Positions 22,101-34,777 of a DNA stretch of 64,000 nucleotides are shown here, piece after piece. The stretch's first letter is position 1. Each line of letters opens with the position of its first letter. The notes beneath the pieces are model-generated. The model saw nothing but the letters and a program-made list of their open reading frames with translations, was not told the origin of the DNA and did not search any database. Both the position numbers and the translations under genes were made by a program. Source of the DNA: Galeopsis tetrahit (taxonomy: Eukaryota; Streptophyta; Magnoliopsida; Lamiales; Lamiaceae); assembly GCA_963675135.1 (NCBI GenBank), contig OY776131.1, positions 37,223,381 through 37,287,380 of the forward strand. The letters run 5' to 3'.

Positions 22101-25100
22101 AATATTAGAAATTACAGTTCATTTCAGAAGTAGGTTAGACACCTCCAAGATAGTTACACCTCACAGATATCTAATCACTCCCCTAATGATCAATCAAACC
22201 CAGAACATGAACTAAATAGCTCAACTATGGCTCAATTGTTGGGGTTGATGGTATACGAAGGACCATATATTGGCAATGGGATGTGTGTCAAAATGATGTA
22301 TCAATACTATGCTCTCTTTTGTTTAGTGGAGTAATGATAGAAGAAAATCAGAATTTCTCCTCAACCTTACAGACACACACATGCACATTTATTAGTATAT
22401 TTAATAAACATGTTTTCATATCATTAAATATACAAAAACATAACTAATATTAATAAACAATAACATATAGGCCTATAATATATATAGCTAATATACCATA
22501 ACACATACTTACAAAAAATTATATATATATATATATAAGAAAATGAATTTTATTAATAAGGCCATAAGGGAGAGAAGGTAAGGGATGAGAGATCACTTCC
22601 GCTAACATTTAGTTGTATGGTTGTTAATAGTATATCACAACATAAATAATGCATTTTATGCAATGAAATGCAATGGTCTTTTTCTCTAATAGGTAAAAAC
22701 ACATGAACATAAAAGGTGATTACCACATTTTAAAGTAAAAATTAAATTTAAAAAAAAAACGTAAGTAGTATAAAGCTTCAAGAATGAATAGCATTTACTA
22801 TTAAACTGAAGAAATTGGAAGTAGTATAAAGTTTAAAGAATGAATACCATTTACTATTAAGCTGAACTCGCCCAGAGGTGAAAGCTAGAACAGGTTCACC
22901 CAATTTGGAATCGGTTTGGAATCTCCGTAAGCACATAGCTTAACAAAATAAAGTTGATTAGAAACCTAAACAAAGAGTACGAAATCCGCAAATCATTACA
23001 CAATAAGACGCACAAAAGAATTCCAGAACAAACATTGCATATGATCTCTCTTTTTGTTCTTACCTATAGGCTAGGGTTGTGAGGAGTAGAAAGGTGGTTA
23101 AGGGTGATACGTTGAGCAATTTCAGAATAGAATAAACAGGTTATGGAACTGCTCTAAAAGCAAAAAAAAAATGCAGTACATAAAGAACATAAATGGTTCA
23201 GTAATTCAATTAACCAATATGCATGACATCATGACAGAATTCTTGCATATGACTGAAATAGACAGATCAATATTATGTTACCATAAGTAACATGTTGAAT
23301 CTTAACAGACCTTTAATGCCTTCCATTTTCGACTAATAAAAATGGCATTACCCAAATATATGTACATTCATTGAAATGTGAAATCACAGAGGCCATAAGA
23401 ATTGAAGCATGGGCAAGTATATTAACGAATTCTGACGTATTAAAGATACAGAAATAAAGCATCACAGCATCCCAATCATTTAAATTATGTTCTTTAGGAC
23501 CCCTTACACATAGGGGGGTCTATTTAATCTCACCTATGAGGCACCGGCACATTACAAGGTTAGGGGCAACAGAATCCTCTTTTGCTTGAGAAAAAAGCAC
23601 GAGGCCAGCTTCTAGATCGTCCTTTCTGGGAAGAATTGTAAACAGTAAATCCAAATCATTGTTCTAGGTTGAAGCAATGTGATAAATCCTACTACATTAA
23701 TATAAAAGAAGGCAATTACTTTTCGCTCGCCACAATAAGAATGGAGTAAGTTATGGTATTTGGGCATAAGCCAATGCTCTTCATTTCCCGCAAAATTTCC
23801 ATGGCCTTTTGCAGTTGATCTGCATCACCTGCAGGGAATATAACCATCACTCTATATCACAATTGATGATGGGGAAAACAGAGATAAATTGAGATTTTGA
23901 CACATTGAATTTTTTATTTTTTTAAATAGTCGTAGCATAGTTTTAATCAGTCTAGCAAGCAGATCAAGTTTTTTGCATGCTATTTCCAACCACTGTTCCC
24001 AGCTGTTGGCAATTAATAGGCATGGGTGAGCTCATGGCAGTTTACGAATTCTCCAACCTTGTTTGGTTAGAGATGGATCCATCCAGATGGGGATGGGCCA
24101 TCATCCCCCATCCCATGTAATCTTAGATGGGCACATCCAAATACCCATCTAAATACTCATCCACCCCTATAATGCAATACACTTATACACCTACACACCT
24201 ATTTTTATTCAATCACATCAACACTTTTCTCTCACTCATACTTTTCTTCCATTCTTTCATTCCCTCTCTTACTTTTCTTCCACCCAATCATTATCCCACT
24301 AACTAACAATAATAACATAATGCAACATCACTTTTGATTTGACATAAAGTACTTACTATTCACTGGATTACCCCCATTCACCTCTTTCCATCTCCATCTC
24401 CATCCACCACCATCTCTAACCAAACCAGGTCTAAAAGTTCTGGAATCAGATAAGGCTCAAAATATGATCAAACTAATTCTAGCATTAACAGCTCATACAC
24501 TGCTCTCTTTCTTCTTTTCTTTTCTTTATTTTCCTATAGTTCTTGCGGTTGTTTTGCAAGTCATATCACCAAAAGTATACCTCCAGGAACGTCATGAAAG
24601 CAGATTTGATGTCGTCTGAAATATGCCTTTAAAAAATGTTCTTAGGCTGTTCAACCTTGACCGAGACATGAAAACCCAATATTTGAAAGATTAAAAGTTT
24701 TTTTCCATAAAAAATTATTAGAAGTCTCCTTTCAGGATATTTCGAACTTGAGTACTCCAATAAAGAGCTAAAATTCAGATAATGCAGAAAGATAGAAACT
24801 GGATGACCAAAGAAAAGTAAATGAATATTAAAAATAACATCAATATAGAAAGAGGCCTACCCCTTATGGAAAAGAAAATTATACAAATAAACTTCCTACA
24901 ATGCCCTTATTAATGAGTACTGAAAATATGAACTGTTTAACATTTCAAATTTCCAAGAAAACATGGTGTTTACTTTGAGTTTTGGGAATTTTGAAAACCG
25001 GTTTTTAAAATCCTGGATTTGTGAAATGTATGTTTCTTTTGATTTTTGAGTATGAGAGAATTTAACTTTATGTCAAATCAATGTGTAAGATTGAATGAGA

Positions 25101-28100
25101 TTGATAGGTTTTAAAGGGGTGGTTTTGGGTGGTTTTTGAAAACCGGTTTTTAAATCTCAAAGTAAAACCAGTGTAGGATCTTAAAACAAAAAACTTGTAT
25201 TTTAAATCCAAAATTGAACACCCCCTAAAGTAACTTAAAAAATAACATCATTATAGAAAGGGACCAAATATTTGGGACAACCCAAAAAATGATAATGGAC
25301 TATATATATGGGATGGATGGTGTATTATATACCAAAAGTTGCAAGCGGTTTCATCTTTTTCTTATCACTTCCTTATTTTGGTCAACAATGAAGGAATTAA
25401 ACCGTGATTCACCATTAAATATAGTACTCCCTCCTACCATTTTTTATAATTCCCATTTGAGTTGGACACGAGTTTTATGGAAAACTGATTATTTATGTAA
25501 AAAGTGGAAGTCTGAGGGTGGAGATAAAGTAGAAATAAAGTAGTATGTGTGAGTAGTATTTCCTTTTCAGGAAATGGGAATTAAAAAAATGGACAGACAA
25601 AAAAGGAAAGCGAAATTATAAAAATGGACAGAGGGAGTAACATATTGATAGGAGTCGAAAGATTTAAAGAATCAGTAACCTTAAGCTGATTAGTCTAGTC
25701 TGTGTAACATATTTAAAAATCACATCACGTTAGATTTAACTAGCTTGTGTAAATAACTACGAATTCAGAATTTAATGAAAAAAAAAAAAAACTTGCATTA
25801 AAATCACACATTAGTGACCTATTGAGAGATGGGGTGATAACTTACACAAAGCAGTTATCAAAGCGTTCATCAACGAAACTGCGGGCCTTAGGTTCAACCT
25901 CTTAATGTTCTCATACAGCTCCAGAGCCTTCTGCCAGTCTCCAGCCTAAAAAATATAAGAGATAAATTATTAAGGCATCCCATGTCCATGTGAAGAAAGC
26001 AGAGAGAACCCTCATACATGGTATGCATAGAGGCGCTAACAAAGATAAACAAACCATCCAAAACATGACCTGTTACTGATAAGTGAACTTGACACAAATG
26101 AAAAAATAACAAGGTGAAGCGCTCATTTTCCTCTGCATGCTCAAAGATTATATAAGCCTTGCAGCATATAGTCAGGGCAATACCACAAATAAAATTATTC
26201 TTCAATCCCCCAATGCTTAAAAGTAATGTTTGCTTGGATATTTACAATAAAGAATTACCATACCATCAGGCAGGTGTTCAGCTTTCAAAAAATGTAGTTC
26301 AAACAAAATTGTAGCCGACATTTTTTTTACTGTCAAAATCCAAGAATTTAACTATTCACAAAGTGCAACTATGCACGCATTAACAACCACCCAGACTGGG
26401 TGACCCAGTGGATACCCTATGTATCTACCATGTGGTTGAGAGCAACTAAAAATATTGTTTAGTCATGATTAATAAGTATATACTTTGCTGCACGCTCCCA
26501 TCAAGGAGCTATATGATATGATTCCAATATGCATTCCTTTAGCCCTAGCTTCATGTAGAATTTCAAATGCAGCATCCACTTTTCCAGCATGCCCTGCGAC
26601 ATCTATCAATGCGCTGATAAACATCTGTAACGAATAAGGAAAACCAAGTAAGGTATGAGAAAACCATAAAAGTATGTTTATCTTTCAAGAAAAAAGGTTG
26701 TAAGAACATCATCAACATATCACCTACTGAGGACCATATCTGTAAACAGAGTACAAGAGATTTCACAAAGAAAAACAATAAACTAATAAAAATATCCATT
26801 GTCGGATTGTCCCATTACGTGACCTAGCCACTTCACATATCACCCCAAAATAAATTCTATACAAGAAACTTTCATGTAAGATTTTATACTGCTGATAGCC
26901 TTGTCAAAGTCAAACAATCGATGGAAATAGAATACACTGAGTCAAGAGTTTTAACCATAATTACTACTATAGTATATGGAAAAACAAAGCCAGAAACAGA
27001 AAATTACTGTAGCTTTGACATGTGATACCCCTTACTTATAATTTGAAAGTCGTCGTTGAACAATACCTCAACTTAAGCACTCATCATTTGACTGACTAAG
27101 CATACAAGCACCAAATGGTCTTTTGGTTAACTGGTTAATCTATTTGCCCACACCACAATTTAGAAAGGAAACAAACAACTTCCAGGAAAGAAAACAAACA
27201 AATAGCATGAAACTGGCTGGAGGTGAGAATTATTGGTGTCAGAAACATCATTCACGCCATTGAACAAAACAAGTTATCTGAACACAATAACTGATAATTA
27301 AAAGGGACTTCTGATACAGAAAAAATCATAGAATTTAGTAGATAAACCTCATCGGGCGCGACACCTTTTCTAATCATATCATCATACACACTACAAGCAA
27401 ACTCCCAATCACCATGATGACTGCAGCTGTTTATAGCAATAGTGTAAAGCTCGGCAGTGCCACGGATATCATACTGACGAATTATATCATACACCTCTCT
27501 GGCCCGATCAACCTAAATCAAGTTTCATAGACCCACTTAGGTTCCCACCAGATAAAACAAGATAAAGACCAAAAATCTAAGATGATGGCTTCAAAGAGAA
27601 ACTACATATAAATCACCTGGCCAGAACTAGCACAAGCCTTCATTAGAGCACCAACAGTGACGTGATCAGGATCTATGGGATGTGTCTCTGCCTTCATTTC
27701 AGCTAACACATCAAATGCACGGTCCACTGCTCCTGATTGACCGCATGCAGTGATAAGTGCATTGAAAACTACTCGGTCTGGCTCCACATTCTACTATGTA
27801 AGAGCAATTTCAGGTTAGACATAAATCGACATTGTATGTGCAAAATACAACAATAATATTGAACAAGACATGAGAAATAGCTTGCTTGCTAGCTTTATAT
27901 GATGGAGGAAAAGACTAAAACAAAGTGCATATCACCTTTGATCTGAGTATTCCATAGGCACCAAAAGCCTTGGCAACTTGCCCTGCTTTTGCACAACCAT
28001 CAATTAGTGCACCATATGTGTGAACATTTGGTTCAACTCCAGCATTCACCATTTCATGAAAAACCTATAGTTCATTAATCATGTGAGGAACCTAAATCGG

Positions 28101-31100
28101 GATATATAATGAGAAAACTGTATATCTTTGTTATCAAGCATAGAAAGAAAGGAAGACAGTTGTTTTATAAGGAGATTTTAATGTGTACAAAGTTTGTGAA
28201 GTGGAAGTTTAATAAATACTTTCACAGTTAAATAAGAAAACTACATTTATATTCTATTTGGGGAGGGAAGAGATAATTACAAGATCTAGAATCCATGTGA
28301 GATGGGATTCACATCCAGCATTATCGTACCACAGGGCTAGAACTACATACATTTATTTTTCCGACCATACCAATTGAATCACCTGAAAAACTGATCTATG
28401 GTGTAGGAGTTTCCCTGGTCAGATATGTCAAATTACATTATTCATATATGACCTTTTTGAAATCTCGGTAACCGGCCCAAAGAACCGACTAATCCAGGGG
28501 ACCAATCCCACCGTTCACTAGCGGGGGGGCCCAATTGAAGCTAGAGCAAAGCTCTGTATGGACTGGACTCTCAGGAATTGTTTGCACCTTGGGGGTTTCG
28601 AACCGGAGACCTAGAGAGGAGCATACTCCTAAGTCCCAAGCCTACATCATCAGCCAACTTCCACATAATGTCTTCTTTAGTGCAAAGAAATTCCCTAGAA
28701 GAGAAGTAACCAATGGTCCATTTTGCGTTTACGCAGAAACTCTAGAATATGGTAAAGATCTAGACTTAAAGGACAAAAACATTCCCCAAAGAGTAACTCA
28801 TCAGGGCAGAATCATCGGGGAAATTCTGCATAATCTTATGCAAAATGTGATATTAAAACCCCAAGCAGAGTATTATCGAGACAAATTTAATACATCACCT
28901 GCTACAGTTTAGTCTATTGTTTATTGCAAAGTACTAGTGAGGATTGTTAATGTGATTTATGTGCTCAATAAAACTAAAGTAGTTAGACAACATTGACTCA
29001 CTTGAACTAGTTCAGGTTATGCACCTGACAAATAATTATGTATGTCCAACAGACACAACCAAAAGGTTCTACTGCTATCAAATAATAACAAAATCTCATG
29101 ATTTTAGTTAACAAAAACAATAAAAAAAAAAACAAGTTATTACATGAATCAATATAGTGGTTCACTGCCTGTGCTTTAAATTATATGAAGAAGTGGTATC
29201 ATCATTCAGCACTTACAGTTAGCCAGGCAAGAAAGTATGTTCCATTCAGATAGCAGGAATGGACACTCTAGTCCCAAAAACTGAATTAGAGTATCTATCA
29301 AAGTTTAGAAATTCAGAAAAGGCTAATTATCATTCTTTTATCAAAATGAAGGTTATATTCCCATCTAATTTTGGCAAGGGAAACATGGACAGAAATGACA
29401 ATCTCATACATGTTTCCGTACCTTGAACATTGTATCCACTTTACCACTTTTAGCACAAGTTGATATCAAAGTAGTGTAAAGTTTGCAGTCAGCTTTTAAT
29501 CCAGCCTCCTGAACATGTTGCAGAACTTGAAAAGCACCTAAGTAGAAGGCAAATGGGCTAGTAAATCTGAACTGTTGTCTTAAATTTATCTGGCACATAT
29601 GTTTAGGACCTAATAATTTCGGAAATAGAGAGAGAGAGAGAGAGAGAGACAGTACCCTCTGAGTCTTGAGAGCTCGCGCAAACAGACATAAGCATGTTGA
29701 ATGTACTCAGAGTTGGATTTGGAATAAGCCTGGTAAAGCGAAATGCCACCTTAACAGCCTTCTGGCGTTTGCAGACATCAAAAAACCTTGCATGATAAAC
29801 CTGAAGTCATGACATTCAGCAAACAAATAAAACTCCGCATGCACATAATAGCAGCAGGGAGTTTATTAAAATGCAAACTCACCTTGTCCATATCCAACAA
29901 ACCATTTTCTTCCAAATCTTCAAGCAGTTCTATGCAGTCATTTAACCTTTAATCAAGAAATTACAAGTAGGTGAGCTTTATACTAACATATCAAAATATC
30001 TTCTGACATGAATAGAGGAAGATACTGGTTTTTGGTTGTGATAAGTATCAAACATTATTTCACAATACATTTCTTTGTCATTAGTATAACATGCTCACCT
30101 TGCTCACTTAATAATGTCACATGCAGGTAATTCTCGAAAGGTATATATATTATGGTAATACTTCTTGCAAAGATACTAATGTCAGATTGGTGTAGCAACT
30201 CAAGCTTGGGAAATCTTGTGTACAAATTTTGACAGTGACTTAAAAGCAATTACCTGTCTTCCCTCAAAAGTTGGTTATAAACGCGTAACTGCCATAGTGG
30301 ATTATGCTTATTGTCATGATGCTTTTGATTGGGATCAGAAGATGGGGACAAGTTTCTGGGTCTATCACTAATATATTTGCCCTGTTTTCTTAACCCTTTC
30401 CAATTTGTTGAGTCCTTACGCTGGCAGAGAAAGCCCTGGCTGTAATATCCTAGAGATCTTTCCCCTTCGAGCTTCTCTGGGAAAAAATAGAAAAAGGAAA
30501 AAGATTCTTCAGAATCAAAAAACCAATAAAAACAAAAACATAGTATCCAGTAGTCATGCAATTGCAAAATAACAATGACATATTTATATCATGACCTATA
30601 GGTAAGATAGTATTGTGTGCAGTATGATTTGATCCTTTCGCAAAAGAATTGTTCATGAAATATGAATAATTTCCATTCTTTTGAAGGGTAGCACAAGATG
30701 ATAGTAGTTCCACACTATCCAACTTTTCCAAAGAAGCTTCAGTAATTGTGTGTAGCTCTTTGCGTGCAGAGTCTTGAAAATTATGAATCAAGTTTCTTAT
30801 ATCATTCTCTTTGAGAAGTTCACCATTTATTCCACCAAGATCATCAGTCTCTTCCTGTTTGTTATCTACTGATGATGTAGAAGCACCCAGGTTTATCGGC
30901 ATTACTGGAACTGACAGTTCAGAAGCAACTGAATGGGAGTTTTCATGTATGTTTGGGTGCACTTCACAAATTTCTTCAACAAAAGGTTGTACATCATATT
31001 CAGACAGTACAGATGATATCTCCGAAGTCGCAGATGTCAAGGAGATTGTACTGTCATGGACGTTTGAAGCTAAGATGTTCTGCTGAAACTTTGATGCCTC

Positions 31101-32077
31101 TGCAATGAGATCTTCTCCTAGAAACACATCAGTTTCCCCAAACATGATCTCAGCACCATCTTTTTTTATACTTTCATTCATATTATATTTGTTTCCATCA
31201 ATAGAATCCTCCTTCCTCGAACTTATATGATGTGACACTGTAAGAATCCAGCTTGTCATGCTTCTTATTTGTTCCGATAGTGCAATTGTTAGCCTCTCCG
31301 ACATCTAAAAGTTACAAAAATCAGAAGATAAGCTATTTGAACATGGAAATAGTAGAGTATGGATTTTCTGCTATTTCTATGAGAAGAAAATATGGAACAA
31401 CCATGCAGTGGAAGGTTACTTTCTTATATTAAGTTATTGACAATAACATTCTGCTTCATCTAAACACTACATGCAGGATTGAACTCTTAATGCAGAGACA
31501 ACCAAACAGAATATTACTTCTGTAATTAGATTCAGAGGAGGTTAAGTTACCATGTTGATCGATCAACAAAACTCATATCCTTAAAAGATGAAATGAAAAA
31601 ACTATGTCTATTTTCCATGGCATCTCGTGTTTCTAATTCAATTATTAAGGCAGAAACAAGTGCATTTCATTTAATTTTCAGTAAATTGACGTTTCTGAAT
31701 AACTACAGTGGCACGTAAACAAATTCCACCCAAATACTGATAATTAGGCAAAAATAGTAGGTTACCTGCTTGACATCATACTGTTTCCTTGAATAATTGA
31801 CATATACAACAGTCATGGCAGATACGGCGGCAACTGCGGCGGCGGCCACAAGAATAGACTGCGATTCAAGCGAGGCTTTGAACATAAACTTGCAATTAGG
31901 AGACTCCGATTTCAGTCGCAGCTTCTTGCATCTCCTCCATGGCAGCCGGAGATAGTGGCCATTGTTGAAAAATTCACTGCGGCGGAGTCCAATGGCGCGA
32001 CAAGGAAGAGGCGAAAAACCAGAAGAGCGTGTACCTAACGCAAATACTTGGGGAGCGAGAGAGAGACTCGACTCCAT
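19153..32077 (-). CDS. MRL1: Pentatricopeptide repeat protein MRL1, chloroplastic (19 exons)
   Basis: MRL1 binds the 5' region of chloroplast rbcL mRNA and stabilises it, so it is needed for Rubisco large subunit. Exons: 32077-31766, 31304-30596, 30476-30254, 29946-29883, 29800-29656, 29537-29422, 28064-27936, 27790-27617, 27512-27348, 26624-26484, 25945-25846, 23828-23720, 23625-23534, 22938-22848, 21882-21651, 21527-21435, 20924-20876, 20463-20370, 19387-19153. All have AG/GT borders and matching phases. Total 1090 residues, about the length of Arabidopsis MRL1. Seen: transit-peptide-like start (MESSLSLAPQVFALGTRSSG), hydrophobic helix at 74-94, variable linker to about 415, PPR array at about 437-830 (e.g. 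NVHTYGALIDGCAKAGQVAK), then the MRL1-type C-terminus (LPHDVSVRK, DGFGEYDPRALSL, RINGI-like block, RKIRTGHLSLE). No stop or frameshift. Gene name rests on family knowledge. Confidence 0.92.
19805..20275. repeat. Tandem duplication inside MRL1 intron 18
   Basis: Two diverged copies of about 230 bp. CTTCCAGCTGCTTATGCTCT (19815-19834) matches CTTCCAGTTGCTTATTCTCT at 20033, and AGCATTAAAGCATGATTTGC near 19960 matches AGCATTAAAGCATGATTTTA near 20195. It lies wholly between exons 19 and 18, so it does not change the protein. Confidence 0.65.
22765..22862. repeat. MRL1: Tandem duplication covering the exon 14 splice donor of MRL1
   Basis: GTAGTATAAAGTTTAAAGAA (from 22820) and following bases through CATTTACTATTAAGCTGAA repeat a 46-bp block beginning at 22764 (GTAGTATAAAGCTTCAAGAA). 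The copied block includes the last bases of exon 14 and its donor. In the upstream-of-transcript copy the donor reads ATG|GTATTC on the minus strand; in the other copy the G of GT is changed to C, so only one donor is usable. Confidence 0.7.
24056..24430. mobile_element. MITE in MRL1 intron 11
   Basis: Ends ACCTTGTTTGGTTAGAGATGG (within 24056-24076) and its near-perfect inverse ending at 24429, followed inside by GATGGGGATGG and CCATCTCCATCTCC. About 375 bp, non-coding. The termini are Harbinger- or hAT-like; the target duplication is not clear. Confidence 0.65.
24964..25226. mobile_element. hAT-like MITE in MRL1 intron 11
   Basis: Ends GGTGTTTACTTTGAG and CAAAATTGAACACCCC are inverted with mismatches, and both arms carry AAAACCGGTTTTTAAA. 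No coding capacity; flanking duplication not resolved. Confidence 0.5.
25427..25637. mobile_element. Stowaway MITE in MRL1 intron 11
   Basis: Begins CTCCCTCCTACCATTTTT and ends AAAATGGACAGAGGGAG, flanked by TA on each side. About 211 bp. Confidence 0.8.
28440..28665 (-). mobile_element. tRNA-derived SINE in MRL1 intron 6
   Basis: On the minus strand: GGCTTGGGACTTAGGAGTAT, then a pol III B box (GGTTCGAAACC context, near 28600), then CCCCCAAGGTGCAAACAATT and a GC-rich body. The head matches the sequence at 53627-53690, so both belong to one SINE family (Au-SINE-like). It is in the same sense as MRL1. The flank 28065-28439 and 28666-29421 shows nothing else supportable. Confidence 0.6.
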
Positions 32078-32289
32078 TGATGAGTGGGGGGAAAAGAGAG
32101 GGTGAGTTGAGGATAGAGCAGAGATTATAAATTGATGGCAATAACGGATTCTGACGTTAGCAATGCTCTCTCCGGTTCCGAATATTCCAATTCCTTGCTT
32201 CAAGACAATCTCGTGCGGTGTTATCTGCGATATAATAAGCGTTGGTTTAAACCAACGACTTAACAAGACTATGAGAAGAGTTAATACTA

Positions 32290-32995
32290 ATGGTGTTCGC
32301 AAACAATAGGGTCGATTTAAAGTGATTAAAATTGATTTTTGTAGTAAAATTGAAAGTGGGTGGTGTTTTTAAATTAATCACTTCTTTTTTTATAATTTTA
32401 CAAAAACACTCTTATTACATTTGAATAAATAATGGATAAAGATAAAATATTATTTAAATTGTGAGGACAAAATTGTAAAATTAGTTAGTGTAATGATGAG
32501 AATCACTTAAAAGCTTTAAGGGGTAGGGGTGCTTCACCAAAACAGATTTTAAATAATTAGTTTAATCACTTAGTGGGTGTTTGCAAACAAAACTATGTGC
32601 TTAAAATCACTTCTTTTTTAAATAGAATCACTTTTGAAGTGTTTGCAAACACAAGTAAGTGATTAAATTAATTACTTAAAAGCATTTTTGGTCAAGCACC
32701 CCTCCCCATGCTTCTAACAACTTCTAAGTGCTTCTAATCATTACACTCACTAATTTTACAATTTTGCCCTCACAATTTAAATAATATTTTATTTTTACCC
32801 ATTATTTATTCAAATGTAATAAGGGTGTTTTTTGTAAAATTATAAAAAAATGATTTGTATGGCACACGTACACCACAAAATTTAAAAAATTGATTAAAAG
32901 TGCTTATTTTTAAAACACTATCTACTTTTAATTTTACTACAAAAATCAACTTTAATCACTTTGAATCAACTACTATTGTTTGCAAACACACCCTT
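32290..32995. mobile_element. Long foldback element just upstream of MRL1
   Basis: Two arms of about 270-330 bp (32290-32560 and 32665-32995) are inverted copies: for example GTTCGCAAACAATAGG against CTATTGTTTGCAAACAC, and CTTATTACATTTGAATAAAT against ATTTATTCAAATGTAATAAG. An 85-bp element with GTGTTTGCAAAC ends sits between the arms. hAT-like; non-coding. It begins about 210 bp upstream of the MRL1 ATG. Confidence 0.75.
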
Positions 32996-32997
32996 AG

Positions 32998-33095
32998 TTA
33001 TGTTTGCAAACACTACAAAAGTGATTCTATTTAAAAAAAAAAAAAAAAAAAGCGTTTTTAAGCACATGATAGTGTTTGCAAACACTCACTAACAG
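32998..33095. mobile_element. Short hAT-like MITE, inverted copy of the one inside the foldback
   Basis: ATGTTTGCAAACACTACAAA, AAGTGATTCTATTTAAAA, a long A run, AAGCACATGATAGTGTTTGC. It is the reverse complement of 32575-32660 (GTGTTTGCAAAC ... TAGAATCACTTTTG). Confidence 0.6.
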
Positions 33096-33151
33096 TCGAT
33101 TAGCCACTATGTAGATTTTTTTTAATTTTCAATAATGAAACCAAAATAATA

Positions 33152-33686
33152 CTCCCTCCGTCTCGGATAACTTGCATAGTTTGATCGGCACGTTTTTTAA
33201 GAAAAAAATATTTAGTGGTTGATGATGTAAGATAAATGAGGGGTATTTTATGTGATTTAATGAAGTGTAAAAGTGGACTTGGTGAGGTGTAAAGTGAAAT
33301 GTGTGGAAAAATGAGTGGCAAATTTGAAAATAAAATGATGTTGTGAGGTTATTAATTTTGTGGGGTATTTCCATATTAAGGGCGTGTTTGCTTCATGGGT
33401 TGGAATAAGATGGGTTTAGATGTGGTGGGTTGGCTAGATAAACCCAAGGGGAGGCTAGGTTGTCTAAACTCATGGAATCTAGTTTATAAAAAACGGGTCA
33501 AGTTATAAATCCAGGTCAAGGTGTTTAAAGTTATGAGAAATCAAACATGAGAGAAGATGGGTTTACATATTAAATCAATCACTAAACCCCCTCTAAACCC
33601 ATGAAGCAAACATGCCCTAAGAGTGTACAAGTAATTTTGGAATGTTCCAATAAGAGAAGTGTACAAGTAATCACGGGAGGAGGGAG
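33152..33686. mobile_element. Stowaway MITE interrupted by another MITE
   Basis: Starts CTCCCTCCGTCTCGGATAA and ends CACGGGAGGAGGGAG with TA on both sides. The Harbinger-like MITE at 33380-33617 lies inside; without it the element is about 294 bp. Confidence 0.8.
33380..33617. mobile_element. Harbinger-like MITE, copy 2
   Basis: 238 bp; ends GGGCGTGTTTGCTTCATGGG and CCCATGAAGCAAACATGCCC are near-perfect inverted repeats. TAA at 33377-33379 and 33618-33620 is a canonical PIF/Harbinger target duplication. Confidence 0.85.
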
Positions 33687-33779
33687 TACCATAAATACAA
33701 ATACTAAAGAGCAACAAATAAAAATAAATAAAACTATATATTATACATAATTAATGCAAATGCAAGTACCCTGTTGACC

Positions 33780-34777
33780 ACCATTCTTGAATCCGTCTCA
33801 ATTATTACTCGTTTCGTCGTTTGAGAAATTTTCGTTTTACGTCATGTGACTTAGACCTAACCCATTTTATATCCTTTAAGTTTTCACTTTTAAAATTTGC
33901 GTTTAAGGTGTCCAATTTTTTAATTGTTAATTTTCAAACTTAAATGACTTAAATTGGACTGTTTGGCCAGAATCTCAATTTATTTCACATATGCGAGCCG
34001 CGTGCTCACATTTTCGGTAAGTTTGAGAAAAAAATCGACGAAAAGGACGTTAATTGGACCTAAAGGGACGTAAATTGTAAAGTGAAAACTTAAAAGACGT
34101 AAAATATTTAGATTATGCCTAAGTTACAAAACGTGAAATTAAATTTTCTCTTACTCGTTCCAGCCCCAATTGTTTAATCCACGACAAGGCCTCTTGCACT
34201 CCGATCGCCTCTCTCTCCTTCGGCGTAAATAGACCCAGAATAATCAATGTCTTGCTGCTCACAAAGACCCGTCGTCATATATTACCAACCCAATGTCGGG
34301 CCATTTCATTCCATTCGTTAAACATGGTTGCATTTGTGTTGATCTCTAAGCTCCCCTCGACGGTGTATGTCAGGCTCTACACTATCTAATAGCAGTCACC
34401 CTCTCCTTCTTTTTAACCTCTTACCATTTGGCGAGATAGATATCGCTGGGCTAATATACTCACCATCCATGGCTTCGTGCAACTCCCCTTGATCGTTTTA
34501 TTGTTGCGTTCCTTCTGTTGGTTTATTTCATCAACAATGGTTTACAAGTTGACGGAATAATCTAAATAGAGGAAAATTACATCAAAAGAAATTACAATGT
34601 TTCTTCAAGCTTTCCGAATCTGGTAACTTCTATTTCGAGCAACTTCTGAAAATAGAAGGTCTAACAACAGCAACGAGAATAGTAGCAGAAACGAAACTAA
34701 AACAAATAGGAAAAAGAAAGTCGAGTCAAGGTGATACTTTTTCCTGTAAAATAAACACGTACCGGCTAGTATATATT
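33780..34777. other. Intergenic DNA with an inverted-repeat remnant
   Basis: 33860-34120 holds imperfect inverted motifs (AAATTGGACTGTTTGGCCAG, GGACGTAAATTGTAAAGTGA) like the termini of the foldback at 50985-53290. The remainder shows no gene. Confidence 0.45.

Noticed and set aside
28535..28912. 125-codon plus-strand open frame in MRL1 intron 6
   Set aside because: It starts in the SINE and crosses into intron DNA; no domain seen.
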